Source: Candidatus Pararuminococcus gallinarum (GTDB lineage: Bacteria > Bacillota > Clostridia > Oscillospirales > Ruminococcaceae). From it: 64,000 bases of DNA. Shown here piece after piece: positions 19,194 to 29,068 of this stretch. The notes beneath the pieces were generated by a model. The model worked only from the letters and a program-made list of their open reading frames with translations, ran no database searches and was not told the origin of the DNA. The translations under genes and the position numbers were made by a program. The stretch lies in the NCBI GenBank assembly GCA_904419775.1, contig CAJFSX010000001.1, positions 1-64,000 of the forward strand, read 5' to 3'. How positions within the stretch are numbered: the stretch's first letter is position 1; every line of letters begins with the position of its first letter.

Positions 19194-19829
19194 TTAAGCC
19201 TTCTTCACGCTGTCAGTGATAAAGACGATCCCGTTCTTGGGGCCCGGGATTGCACCTTTCAGCGCGATCAGGTTGTTTTCTGCATCTACCTTTACTACCT
19301 CCAGGTTCTGGACAGTAACGGTCTCAGTACCCAAATGGCCCGGCAGCTTCTTGCCTTTGAAAACCCTGGACGGGTCGCTGCACGCGCCCATGGAACCAGC
19401 GTGACGGTGCACAGGTCCGGAACCGTGGGTCTCTTTCAGTCTGGCGTTGTTCCAGCGCTTGATGGTACCGGCATAGCCTTTACCTTTGCTGGTGCCGCAA
19501 ACGTCGACCTTATCACCCAGCTCGAATTTGTCGGCTTTGATGATGTCGCCTACGTTCAGCTCGTCACAGTTGTCCAGGCGGAACTCTTTGAGGGTTCTCT
19601 TCACCGGAGCGTCGGCCTTTGCGAAGTGGCCGGCGATGGGCTTGTTCACGTTTTTGGAACGGATATCCCCAAAGCCGATCTGTACAGCTTGGTAACCGTC
19701 ATTGTCCACAGTTTTCTTCTGGACAACAACGCAGGGGCCCGCTTCCACAACGGTGACCGGGATGACTTTTCCCTTTTCGTCAAAAAGCTGGGTCATGCCA
19801 ATCTTTTTGCCTACGATGCATTTTTGCAT
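19194..19829 (-). CDS. rplC: Ribosomal protein L3
   Basis: A 211-residue L3, an early 50S assembly protein reaching the peptidyl-transferase centre. It shows [10 protein letters not shown] and the extended loop H-x-G-S-M-G-A with K-x-L-P-G-H-L-G downstream. The upstream rpsJ-rplC gap is 68 nt. Confidence 0.98.
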   Translation of the reverse strand: MQKCIVGKKIGMTQLFDEKGKVIPVTVVEAGPCVVVQKKTVDNDGYQAVQIGFGDIRSKNVNKPIAGHFAKADAPVKRTLKEFRLDNCDELNVGDIIKADKFELGDKVDVCGTSKGKGYAGTIKRWNNARLKETHGSGPVHRHAGSMGACSDPSRVFKGKKLPGHLGTETVTVQNLEVVKVDAENNLIALKGAIPGPKNGIVFITDSVKKA

Positions 19830-19897
19830 ACTCTACTTACCTCCTATGGTTATTGGTTGACTCCCGATGGGGGCCAACTTGACCTGACCGGGTGGGA

Positions 19898-20209
19898 TTA
19901 AAGCTTGACTTCGATATCCACGCCGGCAGGAAGCTCAAGACCTAACAAAGCCTCAACAGTCTTTTTGGACGGCTTAATTATGTCGATGAGTCTTTTGTGG
20001 GTTCTCATCTCAAACTGCTCGCGGCTGTCTTTGTACTTGTGGACAGCGCGCAGGATGGTGATGACCTCTTTCTCGGTGGGAAGGGGGATCGGACCGGAAA
20101 TCTTGTCGTTCTCTCTCTTCGCGATTGCAACGATCTTTTCAGCCGCTGCGTCGATCAGCTTGGGGTCATAACTCTTCAGTCTGATTCTGATGTTTTCTTT
20201 GACTGCCAC
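19898..20209 (-). CDS. rpsJ: Ribosomal protein S10 / NusE
   Basis: A 103-residue S10, first gene of the operon, also the NusE antitermination partner of NusB. It shows [14 protein letters not shown] and [10 protein letters not shown] take the GTG at 20209 as start: AGGAGG is 8 nt upstream and the product then begins (M)-A-V-K-E-N like its homologues. The ATG two codons upstream would be only 2 nt from the ribosome site. Confidence 0.96.
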   Translation of the reverse strand: MAVKENIRIRLKSYDPKLIDAAAEKIVAIAKRENDKISGPIPLPTEKEVITILRAVHKYKDSREQFEMRTHKRLIDIIKPSKKTVEALLGLELPAGVDIEVKL

Positions 20210-20527
20210 TACCATCGCCTCCTCATAATTTCGCTTGTGCGGGGCAACGATCAAAAAACTGAACACCGAGCCGTGTGTTCCGTGCTCGACCATTTAAAAA
20301 ACCGGTTAAACTGTGGGGAAACCACACGTCTAGCCGGGACATCAGGCATGTTACAGCCTTACGAGAGCGCCAAAAATCGCGGAAAGACGCAATCTTCCCA
20401 AGATTTTTCGCGGTTTCAGTATTTTTTGTCGCCCGGTTTTAAATCGGACATACTCGGCGGAAATTCCCTGCTTCCAAGAGCAGCAACCTCCCGCTTCATC
20501 GCATATCTAGTGCAGTCGTGCTTAAAT
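20210..20527 (-). promoter_or_regulatory. Leader of the S10 operon transcript
   Basis: About 300 nt lie between the promoter near 20.54 kb and rpsJ. No conserved protein frame is visible. The segment has several short GC-rich inverted repeats but no clean terminator. A long leader on this operon suggests post-initiation control, but I recognise no known ribosomal-protein leader motif. Confidence 0.4.
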
Positions 20528-20556
20528 ATAATACTATAAAAACGGCTTAAATGCAA
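20528..20556 (-). promoter_or_regulatory. Promoter of the S10-spc-alpha operon
   Basis: Minus strand TTGCAT (20551-20556) and TATTAT (20528-20533) spaced by 17 bp, in an AT-rich tract. It is the only good promoter upstream of rpsJ. The rest of the intergenic region (20557-20770) holds one 14-bp palindrome at 20680-20693 and no gene. Confidence 0.6.
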
Positions 20557-20770
20557 GCTTTTTTTACTATTTTACAAGGAAATTCCCGAGGAAATGCAAC
20601 TTTGTTGCTTTGCCCATTTTTTACAATAATTTTTCGTCAAATTTAGATAAAATCCCAAAGTTTCTTTGCGGCATAGGGTCTGCCTATAGGCAGTTCACGG
20701 GCTTAAGTTATATCTAAAAACACGGCGCAATAACCCCTTTGTCAGGCGGCGTGTCGTTGGGGACGAAAAA

Positions 20771-20806
20771 GAAAAAAGCGGCAGAACGAAAGTCCTGCCG
20801 CTTTTT
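20771..20806 (-). terminator. Terminator of gldA
   Basis: A 12-bp stem (A-rich arm plus GCGGCAG pairing with CTGCCGC plus T-rich arm) 10 nt past the gldA stop. A/T runs on both sides could make it bidirectional. Confidence 0.8.
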
Positions 20807-20816
20807 ATGCTTTTTA

Positions 20817-21911
20817 TTAATCCTTGAAATAGCGTCCGATGGCGTCCGCTGCAATCATGGCAGCGCACACCTTTTCCGGAGTGACCTCCAAAGGCATGTT
20901 CCGCAGGGTGTCCCCTTCGGCGCTGGCCAGGGTGGCAGCTTCCATAAGTTTTTCCTTATCCACCTTCTTAATGCCCATCTCCGCGAAGGTGACAGGCAGG
21001 CCAACCTCAATGCAGAAGGAAACCACTTCTTCGATTTCCTCCTCCGGCGCATTCTCCAGCACCAGCTGGGTCAATGTACCGAAAGCCACCTTCTCGCCGT
21101 GATAGAGGTGATGGCATTCCTTAATGCAGGTCAGGCCGTTGTGGATGGCGTGGGCGCCGGCCAGGCCGCCGCTCTCAAAACCGATGCCGCTGAGATAGGT
21201 GTTGGCCTCAATGATTCTCTCCACCGCTTCGGTGCAGACGCCGGCCTCCACAGCGATTTTCGCCTTGACGCCTTCGGTCATCAGGGTGTCGTAGCAGAGC
21301 TTAGCCAGGGCCATGGCGGCACTGGTCACCTTTCCTCCGGCGCAGGTATCGCTGCGGCTGGCCTTGGTGGCTCTCGCCTCAAAATAGGTGGCCAGGGCAT
21401 CGCCCATGCCGGAAACCAGCAGGCGGGCAGGCGCTGCCGCCACAATCGCGCTATCCACCAGCACCAGGTTGGGGTTGGCGGGAAGGAACAGGTATCTTTC
21501 AAAGACGCCGTCGTCAGAGTAGATCACCGACAGGGCCGAGCAGGGCGCATCGGTGGACGCAATGGTGGGGCAGACCACCACCGGGCATTTCTCATAATAA
21601 GCCACAGCCTTGGCAGTATCCAGGATCTTGCCACCGCCAATGCCGATGACGCAGTCGCATTTTTTCTCAGCAACGACTTTGCGCAGGCGGTTGATCTCAT
21701 TTTCGGAGCATTCGCCGCCAAAGGTCTCAAAGGCATAGGCAATGCCGGTATCCGCAAAGCTGCTCTCTACCAGGCTGCCGAGGCGCTTCATGCCGCCGGC
21801 GCTGATGAGGATCAGCACAGATGTGCCCAGGCTCTTGACATAGCCGCTCAGATTGGAGAGCTCTCCCTGGCCCTGGACATATTTGTTGGGGCTGATAATG
21901 ATGTTTGCCAT
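20817..21911 (-). CDS. gldA: Glycerol dehydrogenase
   Basis: A 364-residue iron/zinc-dependent polyol dehydrogenase of the GldA family, oxidising glycerol to dihydroxyacetone with NAD+ or the reverse. The dinucleotide-binding motif is G-I-G-G-G-K near residue 94. Metal ligands are in G-M-G-D-A-L (Asp), H-A-I-H-N-G (His) and H-G-E-K-V-A (His). It stands alone between a terminator and a repeat region. Related enzymes acting on other diols or sn-glycerol-1-phosphate share the fold, but the overall match is to glycerol dehydrogenase. Confidence 0.9.
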   Translation of the reverse strand: MANIIISPNKYVQGQGELSNLSGYVKSLGTSVLILISAGGMKRLGSLVESSFADTGIAYAFETFGGECSENEINRLRKVVAEKKCDCVIGIGGGKILDTAKAVAYYEKCPVVVCPTIASTDAPCSALSVIYSDDGVFERYLFLPANPNLVLVDSAIVAAAPARLLVSGMGDALATYFEARATKASRSDTCAGGKVTSAAMALAKLCYDTLMTEGVKAKIAVEAGVCTEAVERIIEANTYLSGIGFESGGLAGAHAIHNGLTCIKECHHLYHGEKVAFGTLTQLVLENAPEEEIEEVVSFCIEVGLPVTFAEMGIKKVDKEKLMEAATLASAEGDTLRNMPLEVTPEKVCAAMIAADAIGRYFKD

Positions 21912-21958
21912 GGTGTTCCTCCACCTTTCGTCATTTCTAATTTTCTATATTTTACCAC

Positions 21959-22126
21959 GCGCCTCCCGGCGAGGAAGACGCGCCCTAGGTCTCGTTTGAA
22001 ACTTTGCCGTGTCTCACGCGAATACGCTGCGATTGACACATCAGCGCGACTCGGCTGCGGGCACTGCCCGCCCGCGTCACACGCAATTACGTTGCGATTG
22101 ACCCCACAGCGCGAATTCCTCCCCGG
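21959..22126. repeat. Dispersed GC-rich repeat element, locus 1 (gldA-proS gap)
   Basis: One diverged copy of the 59-bp unit (about 21959-22017) is followed by two copies of a second module (about 22014-22078 and 22078-22125). The second module centres on TGCGATTGAC and CAGCGCGA. The same two modules recur at 48.96-49.38 kb. No protein or terminator explains the conservation. Confidence 0.6.
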
Positions 22127-22134
22127 GCGGGGGC

Positions 22135-23580
22135 TTAATAGGCTTTGCCCCAGTAGACCATCGCCTTGGCAGGCTTGCCGCAGCAGACGCAGGTATCGGA
22201 GAGATGCTCCTGCTCAAAGGGCATGCAGCGGGAAGAGACCCCTGCCACCTCTTTGAGTTTTTCCTCGCAGGCCTGGTCGCCGCACCACATGGCCTTGATA
22301 AAGCCCGGCTTGGTCTCGGCAATTTCCTTGAGCTGTTCCAGGCTGGTAGCCTCATAGGTTTTTTCCTCCCGGTTTTTCAGGGCTCTCTCATACATGCCGT
22401 CGTGAACCATCTGAAGCAGCTCGGGGACTTTGGTCTCCAGCTCATCCAGGGAAACAAAATATTTTTCCCGGTTGTCCCGGCGAACCAGGACACACTGGTT
22501 TTTCTCGATATCCTTAGGACCGATCTCCAAGCGGAGGGGTACTCCCTTCATCTCGTACTGGGCAAACTTCCAGCCGGGAGAGTTGTCGCTGAGATCGATT
22601 TTGGCCCGGCAGAACTTCTGCAGCCTTGCCAGCACCTCGTTGGCCTTATCGGTGACGCCCTCCTTATGCATGGCAATGGGGACGATGACCACTTGGGTCG
22701 GAGCCACCGCCGGCGGCAGCACCAGGCCGTTATCGTCGCCGTGGGTCATGATGATGGCGCCGATGAGCCGGGTAGAGACGCCCCAAGAGGTCTGATGAGG
22801 ATGCTGCAGGGTGTTATCCCGACCGGTGAAGGTGACGTCAAAGGCTTTTGCAAATCCGTCGCCGAAATAATGGGAGGTACCGCTTTGCAGCGCCTTGCCA
22901 TCGTGCATCATGGCCTCGATGGTATAGGTTGCCTCCGCGCCGGCGAATTTCTCTTTGTCAGTCTTGCGGCCTTTGATCACCGGGATAGCCAGGTCATTTT
23001 CGCAGGTTTCCGCGTAGATGCCCAGCATCCGCTGGGTTTCTTCCATGGCTTCCTCAGCGGTCTCGTGCATGGTATGGCCCTCCTGCCAGAGGAATTCTAC
23101 GTTGCGCAGGAAGGGGCGGGAGGTCTTCTCCCACCGGACCACCGAGCACCACTGATTGTAAAGCATGGGCAGATCCCGGTAGGATTTGATCACATGGGCA
23201 TAGTGGTCACAGAAGAGGGTTTCAGAGGTGGGCCGGACACACAGCCGCTCGGTGAGTTTTTCGTTGCCGCCATGGGTCACCCAGGCCACCTCGGGGGCAA
23301 AGCCCTCCACGTGATCCTTTTCCCGCTGGAGCAGGCTTTCTGGGATAAACATTGGCATATAGACATTCTCATGTCCCGTTGCCTTGAACTTGGCGTCGAA
23401 AATCTTCTGGATATTTTCCCACAGGGCATAGCCGTAGGGGCGGAAAATCATGCAGCCCCGGACGCTGGAATAATCCACCAGATCCGCCTTGATGACCACA
23501 TCGGTGTACCATTTGGCAAAGTCCACATCCATGGGGGTAATGGCCTCTACCATTTTCTTCTGATCTGCCACGTTTTTCAA
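22135..23580 (-). CDS. proS: Prolyl-tRNA synthetase, archaeal/eukaryotic-like type
   Basis: A 481-residue class II synthetase charging tRNA-Pro. It lacks the inserted editing domain of the long bacterial ProRS. It has the compact core with R-P-T-S-E-T near residue 116, F-L-W-Q-E-G-H-T and an anticodon-binding domain. A C-terminal extension ends in Y with a cysteine cluster (C-V-C-C-G) typical of the archaeal/eukaryotic-like form. This form occurs in many Clostridia. It starts at ATG; its other neighbours are unrelated. Misacylation with alanine would have to be cleared by a separate deacylase. Confidence 0.96.
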   Translation of the reverse strand: MKNVADQKKMVEAITPMDVDFAKWYTDVVIKADLVDYSSVRGCMIFRPYGYALWENIQKIFDAKFKATGHENVYMPMFIPESLLQREKDHVEGFAPEVAWVTHGGNEKLTERLCVRPTSETLFCDHYAHVIKSYRDLPMLYNQWCSVVRWEKTSRPFLRNVEFLWQEGHTMHETAEEAMEETQRMLGIYAETCENDLAIPVIKGRKTDKEKFAGAEATYTIEAMMHDGKALQSGTSHYFGDGFAKAFDVTFTGRDNTLQHPHQTSWGVSTRLIGAIIMTHGDDNGLVLPPAVAPTQVVIVPIAMHKEGVTDKANEVLARLQKFCRAKIDLSDNSPGWKFAQYEMKGVPLRLEIGPKDIEKNQCVLVRRDNREKYFVSLDELETKVPELLQMVHDGMYERALKNREEKTYEATSLEQLKEIAETKPGFIKAMWCGDQACEEKLKEVAGVSSRCMPFEQEHLSDTCVCCGKPAKAMVYWGKAY

Positions 23581-23629
23581 ACCTTTCTCTTGCCGGACCC
23601 CGGCGTTTTCTCAATGGAGTTTTCTCCGT

Positions 23630-23776
23630 TTATTTTTCTTCTTTTTCCTTGTTTCCGGTCACTTTGGTCAGCACCAGCACCACCAGGTAGATCAAGACAA
23701 TGACCACAAAGATACCCAGCATCCCCTGGCCCATGAGCTGGAGGGTCTGCATTAATGCGTGCATATCCACGTTCAT
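23630..23776 (-). CDS. Small OadG-like subunit of a sodium-pumping decarboxylase
   Basis: A 48-residue peptide, too short for most gene callers, found in the proS-oadB gap. One transmembrane helix spans about 18-38 (M-L-G-I-F-V-V-I-V-L-I-Y-L-V-V-L-V-L), followed by a charged K/E tail. That is the layout of the gamma/delta subunits that tether oxaloacetate, methylmalonyl-CoA or glutaconyl-CoA decarboxylases to their membrane beta subunit. AGGAG lies 7 nt upstream of the second ATG, which I chose as start. It is 31 nt downstream of the beta subunit gene, so they form an operon. Confidence 0.75.
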   Translation of the reverse strand: MNVDMHALMQTLQLMGQGMLGIFVVIVLIYLVVLVLTKVTGNKEKEEK

Positions 23777-23807
23777 ATTCATTCTCCTTTTCTACATTAC
23801 AGGATGA

Positions 23808-24947
23808 TTAACCCAGCATTCCCGGCACCAGGCCCAGGATGATACCGCCAGCAACTACCGAAGCAATCTGTCCGGAAACGTTAGCGCCTACGGCATGCAT
23901 GAGCAGGTGGTTCTGATTATCCTCTTTGAGGGCCAGCTTCTGCACTACACGGGCGGACATGGGGAAAGCGGAGATACCGGCGCCACCCACCATGGGATTG
24001 ATCTTGTTTTTCAGGAACAGGTTCAGGATCTTGGCGAAGAGTACGCCGCCGATGGTGTCGAAGATAAACGCTACCAGACCCAGTACCATGATCAGCAGGG
24101 TGGTGGGGGAGACAAACTGCTCCGCCTTCATGCTGGAAGCGATGGTGATACCCAGCAGCAGGGTGACCAAGTTGGCCAGTTCTTTCTGGGCGGTCTGGCT
24201 CAGGGAGTCCAGACGTCCGCACTCGCGGATCAGGTTGCCGAACATGAGGAAGCCCACCAGGGAAACCGATGAAGGCGCGACCAGGCCGGCGATGATGGTC
24301 ACCAGGATGGGGAAGAGGATACGGGTGGTCCGGGATACGTTTTTGGGATTGTAAGGCATCCGGATGGCCCGCTCTTTTTTAGTGGTGACAAGTTTAATGG
24401 CAAAGGGCTGTATAATGGGCACTAACGCCATATATGAGTAGGCGGCCACTGCGATGGGGCCGATATAGTTGGATTTGAGTACCTGGGAAACCAGGATGGA
24501 GGTGGGGCCGTCCGCCGCACCGATGATGCCGATGGCCGCCGCATCCTTCAGGCCAAAGCCGAAGACTACCGCCACGGTAATGGTAAGGAAGATACCAAAC
24601 TGGGCTGCCGCTCCAAAAAGGAACATCTTGGGGTTGGAAAGCAGAGGGCCAAAGTCGATCATAGCGCCAATGCCGATAAACAGCAGCAACGGCATGGCTT
24701 CCGAAGCCTCAATACCCACATTGAAAAGCCAGTCGATAATTCCATTGACTTCGCCAATGCCTTCCATAGTCTGGTTGATCGCACCGCTTAGGGGAAGGTT
24801 AACGAGAATTGCGCCAAAGCCCATGGGCAGGAGCAGCGCTGGTTCATAGTCTTTTTTGATGGCCAAATAGATCAACAACGCGCCGATGACCCACATGACC
24901 ACCTGTTGCCAAGTGATGGACATGATGCCGTCAATGAGAAAATCCAA
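23808..24947 (-). CDS. Sodium-translocating decarboxylase, beta subunit
   Basis: 379 residues, about ten membrane helices, of the OadB/GcdB/MmdB family. It couples decarboxylation of carboxybiotin to Na+ export. Family motifs include G-A-A-D-G-P-T-S-I near residue 140 and P-I-I-Q-P-F near 178, and V-G-G-A-G-I-S-A-F-P-M-S-A-R-V near 320. It starts at TTG (AAGGAG 9 nt upstream). The catalytic alpha subunit and biotin carrier are not adjacent, so which acid is decarboxylated cannot be told. An accB-encoded biotin protein lies 4 kb away in the fatty-acid operon but belongs to another complex. Confidence 0.9.
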   Translation of the reverse strand: MDFLIDGIMSITWQQVVMWVIGALLIYLAIKKDYEPALLLPMGFGAILVNLPLSGAINQTMEGIGEVNGIIDWLFNVGIEASEAMPLLLFIGIGAMIDFGPLLSNPKMFLFGAAAQFGIFLTITVAVVFGFGLKDAAAIGIIGAADGPTSILVSQVLKSNYIGPIAVAAYSYMALVPIIQPFAIKLVTTKKERAIRMPYNPKNVSRTTRILFPILVTIIAGLVAPSSVSLVGFLMFGNLIRECGRLDSLSQTAQKELANLVTLLLGITIASSMKAEQFVSPTTLLIMVLGLVAFIFDTIGGVLFAKILNLFLKNKINPMVGGAGISAFPMSARVVQKLALKEDNQNHLLMHAVGANVSGQIASVVAGGIILGLVPGMLG

Positions 24948-25022
24948 TCCTTACAACTCCTTTTTAATAAAGTCCATTTTTAATTTGTCCTGTCATTTTA
25001 ACTAACAGGGTCAACATTCATT

Positions 25023-25051
25023 ATTATAGGGGAATTTGACCTATTTTTCAA
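25023..25051 (-). promoter_or_regulatory. Promoter of the decarboxylase beta/gamma genes
   Basis: TTGAAA (25046-25051) and TATAAT (25023-25028) with a 17-bp spacer on the minus strand, about 75 nt before the TTG start. Confidence 0.75.
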
Positions 25052-25085
25052 TATGATTCGACTCGAAAATTCATAATCTTCCCGT

Positions 25086-25123
25086 GATAAAAGAAGGCCG
25101 CCGCACTGATCCAGTGCGGCGGC
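25086..25123 (-). terminator. Terminator after acpP
   Basis: A perfect 12-bp GC stem (25097-25108 with 25112-25123), followed on the minus strand by TTCTTTTAT. It closes the fatty-acid operon. Confidence 0.85.
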
Positions 25124-25137
25124 TCGTAATCTAGGTT

Positions 25138-25371
25138 TTACGCTTCTACCTTCGACTCAATGTACTTGACAATGTCGCCGACAGTTTTAATGTTCTCAAC
25201 TTCCTCGTCGGGGAATTCCAGATCGAATTCTTCCTCAATGCTCATGACCAGGTCGACAACATCCAAAGAATCTGCTCCCAAATCATCAGTGATGCTGGCA
25301 TCCAGGGTAACCTGCTCCTCCTCTACATCCAGCTGATCGCAAAGAATTTCTCTGACTTTCTCCAGTACCAT
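25138..25371 (-). CDS. acpP: Acyl carrier protein
   Basis: A 77-residue acidic protein carrying acyl chains on phosphopantetheine. The attachment serine is in G-A-D-S-L-D-V-V near residue 35. It is last in the fab/acc operon, 83 nt after accA. That gap holds a small 6-bp hairpin (25420-25433) that may partly insulate acpP, whose product is needed in excess. Confidence 0.97.
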   Translation of the reverse strand: MVLEKVREILCDQLDVEEEQVTLDASITDDLGADSLDVVDLVMSIEEEFDLEFPDEEVENIKTVGDIVKYIESKVEA

Positions 25372-25454
25372 GCCTTGTTCCTCCTTGAAAAACTTTCTTT
25401 TGTTTTTTCATTATTTAAAGGTGATCTATCACCGGTTAAACCTATTTCTATGCG

Positions 25455-26270
25455 TTATTCCTCGGAAAATTCACCAATTTTCCTAAATTTATGGTAACGG
25501 TTCTCTAAAAGCTCCTCCACCGAAGTCTCCTGGAGCGCTCCCACGGTGGAGAGCAGATAGTCCCGGATGGTGTGGGCCATTAGCTTGGGCTGCTTGTGGG
25601 CGCCTCCCATGGGCTCCGCCAGGATATCGTCACACACGCCGAATTCCTTTAGGTCCTCCGCCGTCATCTTGAGCACCTGGGCTGCTTCCTTCTCCCGGCT
25701 GGCATCCTTCCACAGGATACTGGCACATCCCCGGGGGGAAATGACCGAGTAAACCGCGTTTTCCAGCATGGCAAGCCGGTCGCAAACTCCAAGACCCAAG
25801 GCTCCGCCGCTGCCGCCTTCCCCTAAGACGATGGAAACCACAGGGGTTTTCAGTCCCATCATCTCAAAGAGATTTTTGGCGATGGCCTCGCCCTGTCCCC
25901 GCTCTTCCGCCTCTATGCCGCAGAAAGCGCCGGGGGTGTCGATAAAGCAGATAATAGGACGATGGAATTTCTCCGCCTGCCGCATCAGCCGCAGGGCTTT
26001 GCGATATCCCTCGGGATGGGCCATGGCGAAGTTGGCCCTCTTGTTTTCTTCAATGGTTTTCCCCTTGAGCTGGCCGACCACCGTCACCGGAGTTCCGCCC
26101 AGGGTAGCAATGCCTCCTATAATGGCGCCATCATCGCCGTAATAACGGTCTCCATGCAGTTCGATGAACTCCTCAAAGACCAAGGGGATATAGTCGCGGA
26201 GGGTCGGACGCTCCTTATTGCGGATGAGCTCAATGCGCTCCCAGGTTGTCAGCTTATTCATTGGCACCAC
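25455..26270 (-). CDS. accA: Acetyl-CoA carboxylase carboxyltransferase, alpha subunit
   Basis: A 271-residue crotonase-fold subunit that with AccD moves CO2 from biotin to acetyl-CoA. Markers are F-I-D-T-P-G-A-F-C-G-I-E-A-E-E-R-G-Q and S-I-V-L-G-E-G-G-S-G-G-A-L. It is shorter than E. coli AccA at the N-terminus, like other clostridial versions. Its 5' end overlaps the accD 3' end by 17 nt, so the two subunits are co-translated. Confidence 0.96.
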   Translation of the reverse strand: MVPMNKLTTWERIELIRNKERPTLRDYIPLVFEEFIELHGDRYYGDDGAIIGGIATLGGTPVTVVGQLKGKTIEENKRANFAMAHPEGYRKALRLMRQAEKFHRPIICFIDTPGAFCGIEAEERGQGEAIAKNLFEMMGLKTPVVSIVLGEGGSGGALGLGVCDRLAMLENAVYSVISPRGCASILWKDASREKEAAQVLKMTAEDLKEFGVCDDILAEPMGGAHKQPKLMAHTIRDYLLSTVGALQETSVEELLENRYHKFRKIGEFSEE

Positions 26271-27132
26271 CTGTCCTTCCGCTGTGCAGCCTGAGCAGAT
26301 CTGCCAGTGTCTTTCTCATATCCCGGCGTTCCACAATTTTGTCTACAAAACCGTGGCTTTCCAGAAATTCCGCCGACTGAAAATCGTCTGGCAGCCGTTG
26401 TTTGATGGTGCCCTCAATGACCCGGCGGCCGGCAAAGCCCACCAGCACCTTTGGTTCTGCCAGGATAATGTCTCCCAGCATGGCAAAGCTGGCGGTGACC
26501 CCTCCGGTGGTGGGATCGGTGAGCACCGTGATGTAAAGCAGTCCCGCGTCGCTGTGGCGGGCACAGGCTCCGGAAGTTTTGGCCATCTGCATCAGGGAAA
26601 GGATCCCCTCCTGCATCCGGGCGCCTCCCGAAGAGGCGAAGATGACGATGGGAAGGCGTTTTTCGGTGGCCCTTTCAAAGGCGCGGGTTATTTTCTCCCC
26701 TACCACCGAGCCCATGGAAGCCATCATAAAGCGGGAATCCATCACCGCGATGACACATGGCTCCCCCATGATCTCGCACTCGCCGGTGACCACAGCATCG
26801 GACAGCCCCGTCTTTTCCTGCAGCTCCCGGATTTTCTCCTCATAGCCGGGAAAGTCGATGGGGTTTTTGCTTTTCATAAGGGTATCATATTCTTTAAACG
26901 TCTGGTTGTCAACAGTCAATTCCAGTCTTTCTCTGGAGGAGAGCCTGGCGTGATAGCCGCAGTTCTTGCAGACTTTGTTCCCGGCTTCAAATTCCTCCAT
27001 CAGCACCACCTGCTGGCAGCGGGGGCACTTGAAGAGCAGGTCACTGGGAATGTGGATCTTTTTGGTCTTCGCGGCCGGCTGCTCATCAATATCCAGCCGG
27101 GTCTTGACCTTTTGGAACAACTCTTCCCACAA
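26254..27132 (-). CDS. accD: Acetyl-CoA carboxylase carboxyltransferase, beta subunit
   Basis: A 292-residue partner of AccA. The N-terminal zinc finger has two CxxC pairs (C-P-R-C near 36 and C-K-N-C near 55). The crotonase core follows with F-A-S-S-G-G-A-R-M-Q-E-G and T-D-P-T-T-G-G-V-T-A-S-F-A. It starts at TTG, with GGAGG some 13 nt upstream, a rather wide spacing. Confidence 0.95.
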   Translation of the reverse strand: MWEELFQKVKTRLDIDEQPAAKTKKIHIPSDLLFKCPRCQQVVLMEEFEAGNKVCKNCGYHARLSSRERLELTVDNQTFKEYDTLMKSKNPIDFPGYEEKIRELQEKTGLSDAVVTGECEIMGEPCVIAVMDSRFMMASMGSVVGEKITRAFERATEKRLPIVIFASSGGARMQEGILSLMQMAKTSGACARHSDAGLLYITVLTDPTTGGVTASFAMLGDIILAEPKVLVGFAGRRVIEGTIKQRLPDDFQSAEFLESHGFVDKIVERRDMRKTLADLLRLHSGRTGGANE

Positions 27133-27177
27133 AATAGCTCCGCCTCCTTTATGGACAGGGGATCATTCCCCTCCCGT

Positions 27178-28533
27178 CTAACGATGGGTAAAGTTCTTTC
27201 TGTCTAAAAATCCGATATCAAAGTTGCCCGCCTCAAAGTCCGGGTCTTTCACCAAGTTTAACTGAAACTCAATATTGGTGTCAACGCCTTCCACCAAAAA
27301 TTCGGCCAGGGCCCAGCGCATTTTCAGGATGGCTTCCTTGCGGGTGGGGGCATAGACGATCAGTTTCGCAATCATAGAATCGTAGTACGGGGTTATAGTA
27401 TAACCCTGATAGATGGCGCTGTCAATACGCACACCGGGGCCTCCCGGCATATGCAGCGCCTGGATGGTGCCCGGGCAGGGGCGAAATCCCTGGGCCGGAT
27501 TCTCCGCGTTAATGCGGCACTCGATGGCGTGTCCCTTGAGGGCGATGTCCTTCTGGGTATAGGGAAGTTTGTGCCCGGCGGCAATGAGAATCTGCCGGCG
27601 GACAATATCCACCCCTGAGACAAGCTCGGTGACCGGATGCTCCACCTGAACCCGGGTGTTCATCTCCATGAAGTAGAAGTTGCCTTTGGCGTCCACCAAA
27701 AATTCAATGGTCCCTGCATTTTCATAGCCGCAGGCTTTCGCCGCGGCGCAGGCCGCCTGGCCCATCTTCTCCCGCAGTTCTTCGGTCATAAAGGGGGCCG
27801 GGGAGGGAGACTCCTCCAGCACCTTCTGGTTGCGGCGCTGCATGGAGCAGTCCCGCTCCCCCAGGTGGACCACATTCCCGAACCGGTCGGCCAGGATCTG
27901 CACCTCAATATGCCGGGGACCTTCAATAAACTTTTCAATATAGACCTGATCGTTGGCGAAGAAGCTGAGAGCCTCCTGTTTTGCGGCCACAAAAGCCGAT
28001 TCCAGCTCCCCTTCGTCGCCTACATACCGGATACCCCGGCCGCCGCCGCCGGCGCTGGCCTTGACCATAATCGGATAGCCGATCTCCGACGCGATCCGCC
28101 GGGCGTCTTCCAGTGTCTCCACCACTCCGTCGGAGCCGGGAACCACCGGCACGCCGGCTTTCTTCATGGTCTCCTTGGCGGTGGATTTATCCCCCATCAT
28201 CTCGATGGATTCGGGCCTGGGCCCAATAAATTTCACGCCGCATTTCTCGCACATCCGGGCAAACCCTGCGTTTTCCGAAAGAAAGCCAAAGCCGGGATGC
28301 AGTGCCTCCACGCCGGTGATCTCACAGGCGGAGAGGATGGCGGCAACGTTGTTATAGCTGTCCCGGGTGGCGGCAGGGCCGATGCAGATGGCCTCGTCAG
28401 CGATCTGGGCGTGGAGGGCGTCCCGATCCGGCTCGGAAAAGACCGCCACCGTCCGGATGCCAAGTTCCCGGCAGGCCCGGATGATCCGCACCGCGATTTC
28501 TCCCCGGTTGGCAATGAGTACTTTACTGAACAT
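27178..28533 (-). CDS. accC: Biotin carboxylase
   Basis: A 451-residue ATP-grasp enzyme that carboxylates biotin on AccB. It begins with [16 protein letters not shown] and has the ATP-binding glycine loop [10 protein letters not shown]. The catalytic segment is [16 protein letters not shown]. It has full length for a free-standing bacterial subunit and lies between fabZ and accD. Confidence 0.97.
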   Translation of the reverse strand: MFSKVLIANRGEIAVRIIRACRELGIRTVAVFSEPDRDALHAQIADEAICIGPAATRDSYNNVAAILSACEITGVEALHPGFGFLSENAGFARMCEKCGVKFIGPRPESIEMMGDKSTAKETMKKAGVPVVPGSDGVVETLEDARRIASEIGYPIMVKASAGGGGRGIRYVGDEGELESAFVAAKQEALSFFANDQVYIEKFIEGPRHIEVQILADRFGNVVHLGERDCSMQRRNQKVLEESPSPAPFMTEELREKMGQAACAAAKACGYENAGTIEFLVDAKGNFYFMEMNTRVQVEHPVTELVSGVDIVRRQILIAAGHKLPYTQKDIALKGHAIECRINAENPAQGFRPCPGTIQALHMPGGPGVRIDSAIYQGYTITPYYDSMIAKLIVYAPTRKEAILKMRWALAEFLVEGVDTNIEFQLNLVKDPDFEAGNFDIGFLDRKNFTHR

Positions 28534-28545
28534 AAGCGCCTCCCG

Positions 28546-29004
28546 CTATTCTTTCTGCTCTGCGGCCTTGGGGCCGATGGCAAAGGTCAGCTCCGCTGTC
28601 ACCGCACGCTTTCCATTTACGGTAGCGGTGGCTTTTCCCACCCCGATGGAGCCTCTGAGCTTGATGACCTCCACCTCCAAGAGGATGGTATCCCCCGGCA
28701 GGATCTGCTTGCGGAACCGTGCCTTGTCGATGCCGGCGAAAAAGGCCACATGGCCTTTGTACTGCTCTAAAGAGAGGACGCAGACCGCGCCGGCCTGGGC
28801 CAGCATCTCCACCGTCAGCACGCCCGGCTGTACCGGCATCCCAGGAAAATGCCCTTTAAACCAGAATTCATCCTCCTTGAGGGTCTTTCTGGCTACCACA
28901 TGCTCCCCTGGGGTCAGCTCCAAGATATCGTCAATGAGCAGGAAGGGGTCCCGATGGGGGATAATCTCCTTGATCTGCTCCTGTGTCATGAGCACTTCTT
29001 CCAT
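28546..29004 (-). CDS. fabZ: 3-hydroxyacyl-ACP dehydratase FabZ
   Basis: A 152-residue hotdog-fold dehydratase of fatty-acid elongation. The catalytic histidine is in [10 protein letters not shown] and the glutamate in [11 protein letters not shown] start at 29004 because GGAG lies 8 nt upstream; a longer in-frame extension to 29115 overlaps accB and is unconserved. Confidence 0.95.
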   Translation of the reverse strand: MEEVLMTQEQIKEIIPHRDPFLLIDDILELTPGEHVVARKTLKEDEFWFKGHFPGMPVQPGVLTVEMLAQAGAVCVLSLEQYKGHVAFFAGIDKARFRKQILPGDTILLEVEVIKLRGSIGVGKATATVNGKRAVTAELTFAIGPKAAEQKE

Positions 29005-29068
29005 GTTTTTGTCTCCTTCTGCCCCCATGGGGCCAATATTTCCCAACGCGGATATATCGCCGCTTTGG

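Noticed and set aside
20739-22256. A 505-codon plus-strand open frame over gldA
   Set aside because: Antisense to a conserved dehydrogenase and runs through the repeat element; low-complexity His/Gly composition and no family.
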